Assembly (NCBI RefSeq): GCF_008710745.1
Contig: NZ_VYSA01000002.1
Span: 1-64,000, forward strand
DNA: 64,000 nucleotides
Origin: Microbacterium rhizomatis
Lineage (GTDB): Bacteria > Actinomycetota > Actinomycetes > Actinomycetales > Microbacteriaceae
Direction of reading: 5' to 3'
The notes beneath the pieces were generated by a model. That model was not told the origin of the DNA, did not search any database, and was given only the letters and a program-made list of their open reading frames with translations. The position numbers and the translations under genes were made by a program. Shown one piece after another: positions 17,950-28,234 of this stretch (within the stretch, counting starts at the first letter, position 1; each line of letters starts with the position of its first letter).

Positions 17950-19614
17950 ATGGCTGACGGTCCCCTCATCGTGCAGAGCGACCGGACGGTGCTGCTCGAG
18001 GTCGCACATCCGGACGCAGAGAGCGCGCGCCACGAACTGGCCATCTTCGCCGAGCTGGAACGAGCGCCCGAACACATCCACACGTACCGCATCACGCGGC
18101 TCGGGCTCTGGAACGCACGCGCGGCCGGCCACGATGCCGAAGACATGCTCTCGACCCTCGACCGGTGGTCGCGCTTCCCCGTCCCGCCCTCGGTCTCGAT
18201 CGACATCCGTGAGACCGTCGGCCGCTACGGAAGGCTCGTGATCGAACGCGACGACGTTGACGGGTTCGGCGAGAACGTGCTCGTGCTGCGCTCGACCGAC
18301 GCCCCCGTGCTCGCCGAGATGGCGCGGAACAAGCGCATCCAGCCCCTCTTGATCGGTCACCCCTCCCCCGGCACCTACGTCGTGGACGCCTGGGCACGCG
18401 GCCACATCAAGCAGGAACTGCTGAAGATCGGATGGCCGGCCGAAGATCGCGCCGGCTACACGCCGGGCACACCGCACGCGATCGAACTCGACGAGACCGA
18501 CTGGACTCTTCGGCCCTACCAGCGCAAAGCCGTCGACATCTTCACCGAAGGCGGCTCCGGCGTGGTCGTCCTGCCCTGCGGTGCCGGCAAGACGCTCGTC
18601 GGCGCGGCCGCGATGGCCGACACCAAGACCACCACACTGATCCTGGTGACCAACACCGTCAGCGCACGGCAATGGCGCGACGAGCTGCTCAAGCGCACGT
18701 CGCTCACCGCCGACGAGATCGGCGAGTACTCGGGCCAGGTCAAAGAGGTCAAGCCCGTGACGATCGCGACCTACCAGATCCTGACGGCGAAGCGACGGGG
18801 CGAATACGCGCACCTTGCCCTGTTGGATGCTCTCGACTGGGGCCTCATCGTCTACGACGAGGTGCACCTGCTTCCTGCGCCGGTGTTCAAGCTGACCGCA
18901 GATCTCCAGGCCCGCAGGCGCCTGGGCCTGACGGCCACCCTCGTGCGCGAGGACGGGCGTGAGGGCGATGTCTTCAGCCTCATCGGACCGAAGAGGTTCG
19001 ACGCGCCGTGGAAGGAGATCGAAGCTCAGGGCTTCATCTCGCCGGCCGCGTGCTACGAGGTGCGGGTCGACCTTCCCGCCTCCGAACGGCTGGAGTATGC
19101 GGCATCCGCCGACGACGAGCGCTACCGCCTCGCCGCGACGGCCCCGGCAAAGATCGACGTGGTGCGCAGCCTCGTCGCGCGCCACGACGGCGAACGGATC
19201 CTCGTGATCGGCCAGTACCTCGATCAGATCGACGTCCTCGCCGAGGCGCTGAATGCCCCGAAGATCACGGGCGCGACACCCGTCGATGAGCGCGAAGAGC
19301 TGTACCAGGCTTTCCGCGTGGGTGAGATCTCGGTCCTGGTCGTCTCCAAGGTCGCCAACTTCTCCATCGACCTGCCCGAGGCATCGGTCGCGATCCAGGT
19401 GTCGGGGTCGTTCGGTTCCCGGCAAGAAGAGGCGCAGCGCCTCGGGCGGCTTCTCCGCCCCAAGACGTCCGGCCACACCGCGAGCTTCTACACGCTCATC
19501 GCCCGCGACACCGTCGATCAGGACTTCGCGCAGAACCGGCAGCGTTTCCTTGCCGAGCAGGGGTACAGCTACACGATCCTCGACGCCGACCGCATCACCG
19601 CGCAGGCCGCGTGA
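17950..19614 (+). CDS. Bacterial XPB/UvrB-like DNA repair helicase
   Basis: 554 aa, superfamily 2. Order: an N-terminal damage-recognition-like domain (about 1-165), helicase domain 1 with Walker A LPCGAGKT (209-216) and DEVH box (303-306), the SAT-type motif GLTATLVRED containing the RED loop (333-335) specific to XPB, and domain 2 with QEEAQRLGRLLRP. Archaeal and bacterial XPB are 3'-5' helicases that act with a nuclease in repair; in actinobacteria the in vivo role is not settled. The start codon follows a TAGAAT box. Confidence 0.95.
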   Translation: MADGPLIVQSDRTVLLEVAHPDAESARHELAIFAELERAPEHIHTYRITRLGLWNARAAGHDAEDMLSTLDRWSRFPVPPSVSIDIRETVGRYGRLVIERDDVDGFGENVLVLRSTDAPVLAEMARNKRIQPLLIGHPSPGTYVVDAWARGHIKQELLKIGWPAEDRAGYTPGTPHAIELDETDWTLRPYQRKAVDIFTEGGSGVVVLPCGAGKTLVGAAAMADTKTTTLILVTNTVSARQWRDELLKRTSLTADEIGEYSGQVKEVKPVTIATYQILTAKRRGEYAHLALLDALDWGLIVYDEVHLLPAPVFKLTADLQARRRLGLTATLVREDGREGDVFSLIGPKRFDAPWKEIEAQGFISPAACYEVRVDLPASERLEYAASADDERYRLAATAPAKIDVVRSLVARHDGERILVIGQYLDQIDVLAEALNAPKITGATPVDEREELYQAFRVGEISVLVVSKVANFSIDLPEASVAIQVSGSFGSRQEEAQRLGRLLRPKTSGHTASFYTLIARDTVDQDFAQNRQRFLAEQGYSYTILDADRITAQAA

Positions 19615-19660
19615 TTGCGCCGTTCCGGGCGATATCCAGCGGGCACAGGCGATCCGTCAG

Positions 19661-19672
19661 CATAATGGGGTC
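19661..19672 (+). promoter_or_regulatory. Leaderless promoter of the two-component operon
   Basis: CATAAT (19661-19666) is six bases before the response-regulator ATG. No ribosome binding site is present, so the transcript is probably leaderless. Confidence 0.65.
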
Positions 19673-20365
19673 ATGACCGCTCCGCGCATACTCGTCGTCG
19701 ACGACGAGCCGAACATCCGCGACCTGCTCATCACGAGCCTCAGGTTCGCGGGTTTCCAGGTGAAAGCCGTCTCCAACGGTGCACAGACGATCTCGGCTGT
19801 GCTCGAGGAAGAACCCGACCTCATCATCCTCGATGTGATGCTGCCCGACATGAACGGGTTCAGCGTCACGAAGCGTCTGCGCGGTGCCGGCTACACCGCC
19901 CCCATCCTCTTCCTCACGGCGAAGGATGAGACGGAAGACAAGATCGCCGGGCTGAATGCGGGCGGTGACGACTATGTGACCAAGCCGTTCTCCCTCGACG
20001 AGATCGTGGCGCGGATCCAGGCGATCCTCCGCCGGACGATGCAGGCCGACGAGGAATCGCTGATCCGGGCGGGCGAGCTGACGATGGATCAGGACACGCA
20101 CGACGTGCAGGTCGGCGACGTTTCGATCGACCTGAGCCCGACCGAGTTCAAATTGCTGCGCTACCTGATGCTCAACCCGAACCGCGTGCTGTCCAAGGCC
20201 CAGATCCTCGATCACGTGTGGGAGTACGACTTCAACGGCGACGCCGGCATCGTAGAGAGCTACATCTCGTACCTGCGACGCAAGATCGACCCGCACTCCA
20301 CTGAGGCGCTCATCCAGACCAAGCGCGGGTTCGGCTACATGCTCAAGGCGGGCAAGACCGCCTGA
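19673..20365 (+). CDS. OmpR/PhoB-family response regulator
   Basis: 230 aa. The receiver domain has the acidic pocket DDE (10-12), the phosphoacceptor Asp54 in LIILDVMLPD, Thr82 (FLTAKD) and Lys104 (YVTKPFSLDE). The C-terminal winged helix shows LSPTEFKLLRYLMLNPNRVL and the wing TKRGFGYML. A long in-frame extension upstream belongs to the shadow of XPB; the ATG at 19673 is preferred because a -10 box is exactly in place. The kinase gene follows 26 bp downstream. Similar mycobacterial pairs include TcrXY and PrrAB, but the stimulus cannot be inferred. Confidence 0.95.
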   Translation: MTAPRILVVDDEPNIRDLLITSLRFAGFQVKAVSNGAQTISAVLEEEPDLIILDVMLPDMNGFSVTKRLRGAGYTAPILFLTAKDETEDKIAGLNAGGDDYVTKPFSLDEIVARIQAILRRTMQADEESLIRAGELTMDQDTHDVQVGDVSIDLSPTEFKLLRYLMLNPNRVLSKAQILDHVWEYDFNGDAGIVESYISYLRRKIDPHSTEALIQTKRGFGYMLKAGKTA

Positions 20366-20391
20366 CGCGGTCCCTGACGAGAGGGGCCGCC

Positions 20392-22167
20392 CTGACAGAG
20401 AAGACGGATACGGTCACCCGATGGTGGCGTGGCATCAGCCTGCGCGCGAAGATCACCGGGGTCACCGTCGCGCTGCTCGCGATCGGTCTGATCGCTGCGG
20501 GTTTCGGCACCGCGGTCTTCCTGCGCAACACCCTGATAGCGAACCTCAACGAGCAACTCGCCCAGATCGCGGCGACGGACCCCGCGAAATCCGTTTTCTC
20601 CCTCGCCAGCGACGGCACGACCTTCGTGGTCGATCCGAACGCCGTCGAGCCGGACTATTTCCTCGCCGTGTACGGGCCGGACGGCGTCCTCCAGGCTCAC
20701 ACCGGAGGTCGTGACGTCGCCTCACCGGTCATTCCCCCGGCGTTCCCCCTCGAGCTGGCTGTCACGAGCTCCGACTCGTTCGAACTCGCGAGCGCCGAGG
20801 GCGGCGCGCCTTACCACGCCGTGGTGTCGGTGCTGGAAGGCCCGAACGGCGGGAACCTCTACACGCAGCTCGTTGCGCAGTCGATCGCACCGGTCGACCG
20901 GGTAGTGACGTCCTACCTCGGGATCTACGGTGTGTTGGCGCTCATCACGATCATCGCCGGTGCATTCCTCACCCGCCTGCTCGTGACTCTGGCGTTCCGC
21001 AGCCTCGGCCAGGTCGAGACGACGGCGATGTCGATCGCCTCGGGCGACTTCAGCCAGCGCATGACCGACATCGAGCCCGGCACCGAGGTCGGCCGCCTCA
21101 AGACGGCCATCAACACCATGCTCGGTCGCATCGACGGCGCCCTGTCGGAGCGCGATGCCACCGTGCGCCAGATGCGGCGCTTCATCGGCGACGCCAGTCA
21201 TGAGCTGCGTACCCCGCTGGTGACCGTACGCGGGTATGCCGAGCTCTACCGCATGGGCGCGATCACGAGCGACGAAGACGTCGCCCAGGCGATGAGCCGC
21301 ATCGAATCGGAGGCCAAGCGCATGGGCGTGCTGGTCGAAGACCTGCTGGCACTCGCCCGGCTCGACGAGCGCCGCGACGTCGTGATCGCGCCGGTGGATC
21401 TGCGCCCGGTGGCTCGGGATGCTGCGCTCGACGTCCGCGCCGCGGCACCTCAGCGCCCGGTCACCGTCATCGACACCACGATCGTCGCGCCACCGCCGCC
21501 CGAGCCGGAGCTCATTGCCGAGCCTGCTGTCGAGCTCGGCCCCGACGCACCGTCGCGGCGCGCGGCGCCTCCCACCTCGGCGATCGCCCGGGCCGGAGTA
21601 TCGACCCTGTCGCTGCTCCGGCGGCGCCCGCGCCCCGTGCCGGCGAGCCGCGCGACTGGGGCTGAGATACCGCCACCGGCAGCGCCGTCGGATGACGTCC
21701 TCCGCGCGAGCGCGCCCGCGAGCGCCCCGCCCATCGTGCTCGGCGATGAGAATCGCATCCGCCAGGTCGTGACGAACCTCCTCGGCAACGCGCGGCGGTT
21801 CACCTCGGAGGACTCGCCGATCGAGGTGAAGGTCGGCGTCGACGGCCCCACGCGGATGGGCTGGATCGAAGTGATCGACCACGGCGAAGGCATCCCCGAG
21901 CAGCTGCGCGACAAGATCTTCCAGCGTTTCTGGCGCGCAGACACATCGCGCACACGTGAGACGGGCGGCGCGGGCCTGGGTCTGTCGATCGTCTCATCGA
22001 TCGTCGAGGCCCTGCACGGATCGGTGGACGTCACGGAGACCTCCGGAGGCGGCGCGACCTTCCGTGTCGGGTTCCCCCTCGCTCCTCCCGCCGATGCCGC
22101 CGAGCACCTGCTGATCGAGACGCAGCCGCTTCCGATGACGCGTGGTTCCGGCATCCCCACTCCCTGA
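20392..22167 (+). CDS. Membrane sensor histidine kinase (apparent CTG start)
   Basis: 591 aa as read from CTG 20392, which has AGAGGGG just upstream. The frame is open before it but contains no ATG, GTG or TTG until GTG 20626, which would delete the first membrane helix. Layout: TM1 about 22-45, an extracellular sensor of about 130 residues, TM2 about 175-197, HAMP, HisKA with His270 (FIGDASHELRTPL), and HATPase_c (GDENRIRQVVTNLLGNA, GAGLGLSIV). Between the HisKA and ATPase boxes sits an unusual Pro/Ala/Arg-rich insert of about 80 residues (about 366-446). It pairs with the preceding regulator. Confidence 0.88.
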   Translation: MTEKTDTVTRWWRGISLRAKITGVTVALLAIGLIAAGFGTAVFLRNTLIANLNEQLAQIAATDPAKSVFSLASDGTTFVVDPNAVEPDYFLAVYGPDGVLQAHTGGRDVASPVIPPAFPLELAVTSSDSFELASAEGGAPYHAVVSVLEGPNGGNLYTQLVAQSIAPVDRVVTSYLGIYGVLALITIIAGAFLTRLLVTLAFRSLGQVETTAMSIASGDFSQRMTDIEPGTEVGRLKTAINTMLGRIDGALSERDATVRQMRRFIGDASHELRTPLVTVRGYAELYRMGAITSDEDVAQAMSRIESEAKRMGVLVEDLLALARLDERRDVVIAPVDLRPVARDAALDVRAAAPQRPVTVIDTTIVAPPPPEPELIAEPAVELGPDAPSRRAAPPTSAIARAGVSTLSLLRRRPRPVPASRATGAEIPPPAAPSDDVLRASAPASAPPIVLGDENRIRQVVTNLLGNARRFTSEDSPIEVKVGVDGPTRMGWIEVIDHGEGIPEQLRDKIFQRFWRADTSRTRETGGAGLGLSIVSSIVEALHGSVDVTETSGGGATFRVGFPLAPPADAAEHLLIETQPLPMTRGSGIPTP

Positions 22168-22205
22168 TCCGCTCAGCGACGCCCGCGGCGAGGCTGCGGG
22201 CGGAT

Positions 22206-22295
22206 GCGGACATCTCGAAGGATCGATCACGCGGCTGCCCGGCGTCAGCGCCGATCTCGTCGACTCCCGCCCCGCCGATCCTCCGAGATGTCCGC
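22206..22295. repeat. 90-bp intergenic element with 20-bp terminal inverted repeats
   Basis: The left end GCGGACATCTCGAAGGATCG (22206-22225) and right end (22276-22295) are complementary over 20 bp with one mismatch. The interior is unrelated to the element at 10475-10566, but the ends are nearly the same. It starts 38 bp after the kinase stop. The 280-bp gap contains nothing else recognisable. Confidence 0.85.
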
Positions 22296-22447
22296 GAAGG
22301 CGGTGCCATTGCCGCACCCGCCTACGGAGCGCCGGTTCCTCCCCAACGGCATCGCCACCGTGACGGAGGTGAGAGTCCGGTGGAGACCGACGCTTCGGCA
22401 CTACGCGGTCCGTAACGTGACCACATCCGAACCATTCAAGGAGCGAA

Positions 22448-22735
22448 ATGTCCGCCTTTTCCGTCGACAGCGACGCTGTCTTTTCCGCCACCTCCGCCGT
22501 TCGGCAGACGATCGACAGGCTCCAGGCCGACTCGAACGCGATGCTCGCGCAGCTCACCCTGCTTCAGCATTCGTGGACCGGCATGGCCGCGATCGCGTTC
22601 CAGAGCAACATCGATCAGTGGCGCGCGACGCAGCGTCAGGTCGAAGAGACCTTGGCGGGAATCAGCTCGGCTCTGGCCTCGGCAGGTCAGCAGTACGCCG
22701 ACGCCGAGCAGATGAACCTGAGCTTGTTCCGCTGA
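22448..22735 (+). CDS. WXG100-family (ESX-type secreted) protein
   Basis: 95 aa, two helices joined at the WXG-type turn SWTGMA (residues 42-47), the standard EsxA/EsxB hairpin. Such proteins leave through type VII secretion as dimers, often as partners of larger substrates. An AAGGAGCG site precedes the ATG. No ESX ATPase, membrane component or LXG/PPE-type partner is in this window, so this is an orphan copy. The C-terminal YxxxD/E export signal may be YADAE (residues 83-87). Confidence 0.9.
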   Translation: MSAFSVDSDAVFSATSAVRQTIDRLQADSNAMLAQLTLLQHSWTGMAAIAFQSNIDQWRATQRQVEETLAGISSALASAGQQYADAEQMNLSLFR

Positions 22736-22757
22736 TCCCGAGACTGCTCCGGAAACG

Positions 22758-22790
22758 CAGAACGGCCCCTCCTGAGGAGGGGCCGTTCTG
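22758..22790. terminator. Hairpin terminator between the WXG100 gene and groL
   Basis: CAGAACGGCCCCTCC (22758-22772) pairs perfectly with 22776-22790 around a 3-nt loop, giving a 15-bp stem. There is no U-tract on either strand, but the position between convergent genes supports a bidirectional terminator. Confidence 0.75.
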
Positions 22791-22886
22791 TCGAGGACGA
22801 GGGTCTCGACGCGCACACAAGCGCGCTACTCGACCTTGATCCGAGCCGGATCACCGCGGGCTACGCTCGCGATGATCCGTCACGCA

Positions 22887-24582
<1,696 letters not shown>

Positions 24583-24588
24583 TCCATT

Positions 24589-24614
24589 CTGGCACTCGAC
24601 CCATGCGAGTGCAA
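24589..24614 (-). promoter_or_regulatory. Second, degenerate CIRCE element
   Basis: GGCACTC-N9-GAGTGC has the same 9-nt spacer as the first element, with changed outer bases. The two are 33 bp apart (about three helical turns), on the same face of the DNA. Confidence 0.8.
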
Positions 24615-24692
24615 GCCACGGGAGGGATGCCGCCACGCAGCGTCATCGTGCACCCGCAGCCCCCGGAGGGTCCGGGTCGACGGATGCCGTTC

Positions 24693-24893
24693 TCAGACGA
24701 CGCGGACCGATTCGGCCTGCGGACCCTTCTGACCGGCGCCCACGGTGAACTCGACCGTCTGGCCCTCTTCGAGCACGCGGAAACCCGACATGTCGATGTT
24801 CGAGTAGTGCACGAACACATCCTGGCCGTCCGCGACGGTGATGAAGCCGAAGCCCTTTTCGGCGTTGAACCACTTGACGGTGCCCTGGGTCAT
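24693..24893 (-). CDS. cspA: Cold shock protein CspA family
   Basis: 66 aa, a single cold-shock domain. RNP1 is KGFGFIT and RNP2 is VFVHYSNI; the start [13 protein letters not shown] is canonical. It is an RNA/ssDNA chaperone. The ATG at 24893 is preceded by AGGAGA. It is divergent in composition from the extended copy at 15.3 kb and is transcribed toward groL, with 78 bp between it and the degenerate CIRCE. Confidence 0.96.
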   Translation of the reverse strand: MTQGTVKWFNAEKGFGFITVADGQDVFVHYSNIDMSGFRVLEEGQTVEFTVGAGQKGPQAESVRVV

Positions 24894-25041
24894 GCGATCT
24901 CTCCTGTTGCTGGTGGGACAGGGTCATCGTATGCACGCCGGGAACAGCTCAAACGCGTCTCAGGCAACTGTTGACGCGCGTGCATCGAACTGTTTACCGG
25001 TGTGAAACACAGGCCTCGAAATCGGGGACGACGACGCCGGT

Positions 25042-25116
25042 GGACGGGCGCCGAGCGCAGGAACGGGCGCCGAGCAGAGGAACGGGCGTCGAGCTACGGA
25101 GTGGGCGTCGAGCTCG
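25042..25116. repeat. Four 18-19 bp tandem repeats at the end of the LytR_C gene
   Basis: Units start at 25042, 25060, 25079 and 25098 (consensus GGAACGGGCGCCGAGC plus 2-3 bases). They straddle the stop codon at 25094-25096, so copy changes could alter the C-terminus. Confidence 0.65.
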
Positions 25117-25687
25117 CGGCAGCCGTGCTGTCGATGCCGATCACGACCGTGAGCTGGCGGGCCTGACTCTCGTCGGCAGCGGTGCCCGGATCGTCGGTGG
25201 CCTGGTAGGCGTTGCTCTGGGCGATCGCCGCACCGCCCACCACCTGCGCGAGTCCGAGCGCTGCCGCCTCGTCGGACGGCAGAGCGTAATAGATGGTCGT
25301 CGTCGGGAAGTCGGTCGACCCCGCGCCGCTGGCGGAGACCTTGTCGGCCGACCAGCCGGCGTTCACGATGCGGTCGCGGAATTGCGTCGCCAGGCCCGTC
25401 TCAGGGGTGGCGTTGAGGACGAGGACCGTGTAGCTCGTATCGATCACCGGCGTGACGACCGGCGTCGGGGTGGCGCTCGGCGTCGGCGTGGGGAAGAGCG
25501 TCACCTTGCCCGAGACGACGAGGGTGCCGAAGATGCCCAGCGCGATGAGGATGACCGTCGCGATGAGGGCCCAGAAGAAGACCACCCAGCCCCGCATATG
25601 GGGGTTCTCGGCGCGGTGCGCGCCGACTCGGCCGGGCGCCTGAGGGAGGTCGTCGAAGCGATCCCTCGGGTAGGTCGAATTCGGCAT
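25094..25687 (-). CDS. Membrane-anchored LytR_C domain protein
   Basis: 197 aa. A cytoplasmic N-terminus (NSTYPRDRFDDLPQ) is followed by one membrane helix (WVVFFWALIATVILIALGIF), a Pro/Thr linker (TPTPSATPTPVVTP) and an extracellular LytR C-terminal domain (YTVLVLNATPETGLATQFRD). This domain is found attached to or beside LCP wall ligases, and its role is unclear. The gene lies 46 bp downstream of the DUF3263 gene, a conserved actinobacterial pair. The last residues are Ser/Thr/Pro from a tandem repeat. Confidence 0.88.
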   Translation of the reverse strand: MPNSTYPRDRFDDLPQAPGRVGAHRAENPHMRGWVVFFWALIATVILIALGIFGTLVVSGKVTLFPTPTPSATPTPVVTPVIDTSYTVLVLNATPETGLATQFRDRIVNAGWSADKVSASGAGSTDFPTTTIYYALPSDEAAALGLAQVVGGAAIAQSNAYQATDDPGTAADESQARQLTVVIGIDSTAAASSTPTP

Positions 25688-25733
25688 CCCCCGATGTTAT
25701 CGGGCCGGGCTGAGGGCCGCCGTCGCGACATCC

Positions 25734-26078
25734 TCAGCGACCGGCGGCCGCGCGCGCGAGCCTGGCATGCTCTCGTGCATCGCGGATGCGCCGCAGTCGC
25801 TTGACCAGCATCGGGTCGTAGACGACCGCCTCGGCTGAATCCAGCAGGCGGCCGAGCAACTGGTAGTACCGCGCCGGAGTGAGCCCGAGCTCGGCTCGGA
25901 TGGCCTCCTCTTTGGCTCCGGCATGCCTGCTCCACGCAGCCTCGAAGTCGAGAATGGCGCGATCGCGCTCAGACAGATCGCCGGCGTCCGGGTCCGTATC
26001 GGCCCCCATCGACGCGGCGTGCGCCGACCGATCACCGATCGTCGATCGGGTCGTGTCTGCGATGTCGGTCTGGGGCAC
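25734..26078 (-). CDS. DUF3263 protein
   Basis: 114 aa. The DUF3263 core is LSERDRAILDFEAAWSRHAG through EEAIRAELGLTPARYYQLLG to DPMLVKRLRRIRDARE. The LGLTPARYYQLL stretch looks like a helix-turn-helix, so DNA binding is possible but unproven. It is coded between the DUF2332 gene (9-bp gap) and the LytR_C gene, so the three may form one minus-strand unit. Confidence 0.88.
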   Translation of the reverse strand: MPQTDIADTTRSTIGDRSAHAASMGADTDPDAGDLSERDRAILDFEAAWSRHAGAKEEAIRAELGLTPARYYQLLGRLLDSAEAVVYDPMLVKRLRRIRDAREHARLARAAAGR

Positions 26079-26087
26079 GCCCTCACG

Positions 26088-27110
26088 TTAGCCCGCGGTC
26101 TTGGATGTGCCGTGGCGCCACTCCACGAAACCGCCGAGCGGGTCGACGACCGCGAGCGGCCTGCTGTTGAGCCCCAGCAGGAATTCGTTCCGTTCACCGG
26201 GATCGAGCGCTGCATCCCAGTCGTGCAGTCCGCCGGGATCGATGGTGATCCACTCCGCGTCCATGTTCTGCACCACGTCGATCAGGCGCTCGCGCCCCTC
26301 GCGCGGAATGTGCGGGAGAACGCCCGGCGTCGTGACGACCAACGTCGCCTCGCGCGGGGCCATCGCGGCCACGCGCGCAAGCAGATCGGGGTCGGTCGCG
26401 TCGCCCGTGATCACCGCCGGCGGATCCCCCACCAGAATCTCGTGCGCCACAACGTCGAGCGCCGCGCGCACGCGGTCGGCCCTCCCCGTCTCACCGGGCC
26501 ACACGAGCGTCGTCAAGAACCGCCGGTCGTCTGGATCCGTCGCGTTCAGGGGCGCGAGGTCGATGCCGCCGCGCCACACGATCTCCGGCATCTCCCGCAC
26601 GGGCGGCCGCCGATCGCCGCGCAGCTCGCACTCGAGCTGGACCCGGGACGGTCCGGTTCGCGGATCGACGCGCGTCACCTCGTCGCCGTCCAGGTAGCGA
26701 TAGGAGTAGCGATCGGGGTAGAGGCACAGTCCCGCGCTCGCGCCGATCTCCAGAAGCGCGATGGGCCCTTCCACCAGACCCAGCGCCGGCAGCAACGCCG
26801 CACACCGCAGCGGCTCATTCGTCTGGATGCTCCGCCGCCCGCACTCATCGACCAGCGCGTCCGCGTGGTCGCGCATCCACTCCGCCCAATGGGGATAGGC
26901 CTGTTCTGGTGCCCCGAGCAGACGGCTCACCGCGAAAACGAGCGGGGGCTGCCGATGCGCGGGAGCGATCCGGGCGAGGATCGCCGCCACGACGGGATCG
27001 GTCGCCACGCCGCCCGCCCACTCGGCGTACAGGTCCGACCGTCCGGGCGCCTCGTCGACCGCGAAGCGGGCATAACGGGCGGAGACGGCGGCAGCGGCAT
27101 CCGTTTCCAT
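26088..27110 (-). CDS. DUF2332 protein
   Basis: 340 aa from ATG 27110; a longer reading is rejected because it runs over the msrB promoter. Typical features are SARYARFAVDEAPGRSDLYAE at the N-terminus, LLEIGASAGLCLYPDRYSYR (a glycine-rich loop reminiscent of SAM-dependent methyltransferases) and VVTTPGVLPHIP. The family is widespread in actinobacteria without a proven function; the GASAGLCL loop suggests a Rossmann-like fold. It is divergent from msrB at 27.2 kb. Confidence 0.85.
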   Translation of the reverse strand: METDAAAAVSARYARFAVDEAPGRSDLYAEWAGGVATDPVVAAILARIAPAHRQPPLVFAVSRLLGAPEQAYPHWAEWMRDHADALVDECGRRSIQTNEPLRCAALLPALGLVEGPIALLEIGASAGLCLYPDRYSYRYLDGDEVTRVDPRTGPSRVQLECELRGDRRPPVREMPEIVWRGGIDLAPLNATDPDDRRFLTTLVWPGETGRADRVRAALDVVAHEILVGDPPAVITGDATDPDLLARVAAMAPREATLVVTTPGVLPHIPREGRERLIDVVQNMDAEWITIDPGGLHDWDAALDPGERNEFLLGLNSRPLAVVDPLGGFVEWRHGTSKTAG

Positions 27111-27248
27111 GCGCCCATTCTGGGCGAACATCCAGCGCCGCACGTATCGAGCCGAGACACCCGCGCTCCGCGTCGGGTTGAATAGACGAGACCGATCCCC
27201 TCGCGCCGCGATGAAACCGCGATCGCCGGGACCGAACAAGGAGGACCC

Positions 27249-27668
27249 ATGGCAGACGAATCGAACTACGCCGTCACGAAGACCGACGAGCAGTGGCGAG
27301 CAGAACTCGACGCCGAGCAGTACGCCGTTCTGCGTGAGGCGGCGACCGAGCGCGCGTGGACCGGCGAGCTGCTGGACGAGAGCCGCGCCGGCCTCTACAC
27401 CTGTGCGGCGTGCGGAGCGGAGCTGTTCCGCAGCGGAACGAAGTTCGACTCGCACTGCGGGTGGCCGAGCTTCTACGAGTCGGTGCGTCCCGAGGCCGTC
27501 GAACTGATCGAAGACCGCAGCATGGGGATGCTCCGTACCGAGGTCCGTTGCGCGAACTGCGGATCCCACCTCGGGCACGTCTTCCCCGACGGCTTCGGCA
27601 CCCCGACGGGCGACCGATACTGCATGAACTCGATCTCGCTCACGTTCTCACCGGACGCCGAGGCGTGA
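27249..27668 (+). CDS. msrB: Peptide-methionine (R)-S-oxide reductase, zinc type
   Basis: 139 aa with a strong AAGGAGG site. Zinc ligands Cys52/Cys55 (CAAC) and Cys101/Cys104 (CANC) are intact, the catalytic Cys125 lies in RYCMNS, and Cys70 (SHCGWPSF) can act as the resolving residue. It differs from the metal-free copy at 9.4 kb in exactly these positions, so the organism has both classes. The stop overlaps the next start by GTGA, linking it to a nitroreductase. Confidence 0.95.
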   Translation: MADESNYAVTKTDEQWRAELDAEQYAVLREAATERAWTGELLDESRAGLYTCAACGAELFRSGTKFDSHCGWPSFYESVRPEAVELIEDRSMGMLRTEVRCANCGSHLGHVFPDGFGTPTGDRYCMNSISLTFSPDAEA

Positions 27669-28234
27669 CAGGCGCTCTCGAAGCGGTCTCATCCCGCAGG
27701 TCCTGGTCGAAGGTGACGGATGCTGCGCCCACTCGCGCAGAGCTGGTCCCCCTCGTCTCGGCGGCTGGACGCGTCGCCGATCACTCGTCACTGCGCCCAT
27801 GGCGTCTCATCGAACTGCGCGGGGCCGATCGCGACAGGCTGGGACGCGCGATCAACAAGGCCGAGGGCAAGGACGGTTCGTCGACGAAGCCATTGCGCGC
27901 TCCCCTGCTGATCGCTGTGGTGGCCAGCTATCGCAAGAGCGACAAGATCCCGCGCTGGGAGCAGGAGGCGGTCGCCTCAGGTGTCGCGCACATGCTCAGC
28001 CTGCTGCTGGACGACGCCGGTTGGGGCGTGCTGTGGCGCACAGGCCACTACACGCGCAGCAAGCCGGTTGCCAAGGCGCACGGACTCGAGAAGAACGAAG
28101 AGCTCCTCGGCTGGCTTTACGTCGGAGGCAAGCCGCCGCGTACCCGGCCGAGCAGGCGCAAGGCCGTGGACGCGCGCCACCACCTGTCTCGCATGCCGCG
28201 GGAGAAGAAGGGCACCGGCGACGCCGCGTCCTAG
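27665..28234 (+). CDS. Nitroreductase-family protein
   Basis: 189 aa from GTG 27665, overlapping the msrB stop. The order fits the flavin-dependent nitroreductase fold: SSRRSWSKVTDAAPTRAEL, SSLRPWRLIEL (FMN phosphate contact), then APLLIAVVASYRK and ASGVAHMLSLLLDDAGWGVLWRTG. Substrates range over quinones, nitroaromatics and flavins; none can be assigned. Its stop and that of the convergent transporter share the same CTAG tetranucleotide (28231-28234). Confidence 0.85.
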   Translation: MTGALEAVSSRRSWSKVTDAAPTRAELVPLVSAAGRVADHSSLRPWRLIELRGADRDRLGRAINKAEGKDGSSTKPLRAPLLIAVVASYRKSDKIPRWEQEAVASGVAHMLSLLLDDAGWGVLWRTGHYTRSKPVAKAHGLEKNEELLGWLYVGGKPPRTRPSRRKAVDARHHLSRMPREKKGTGDAAS

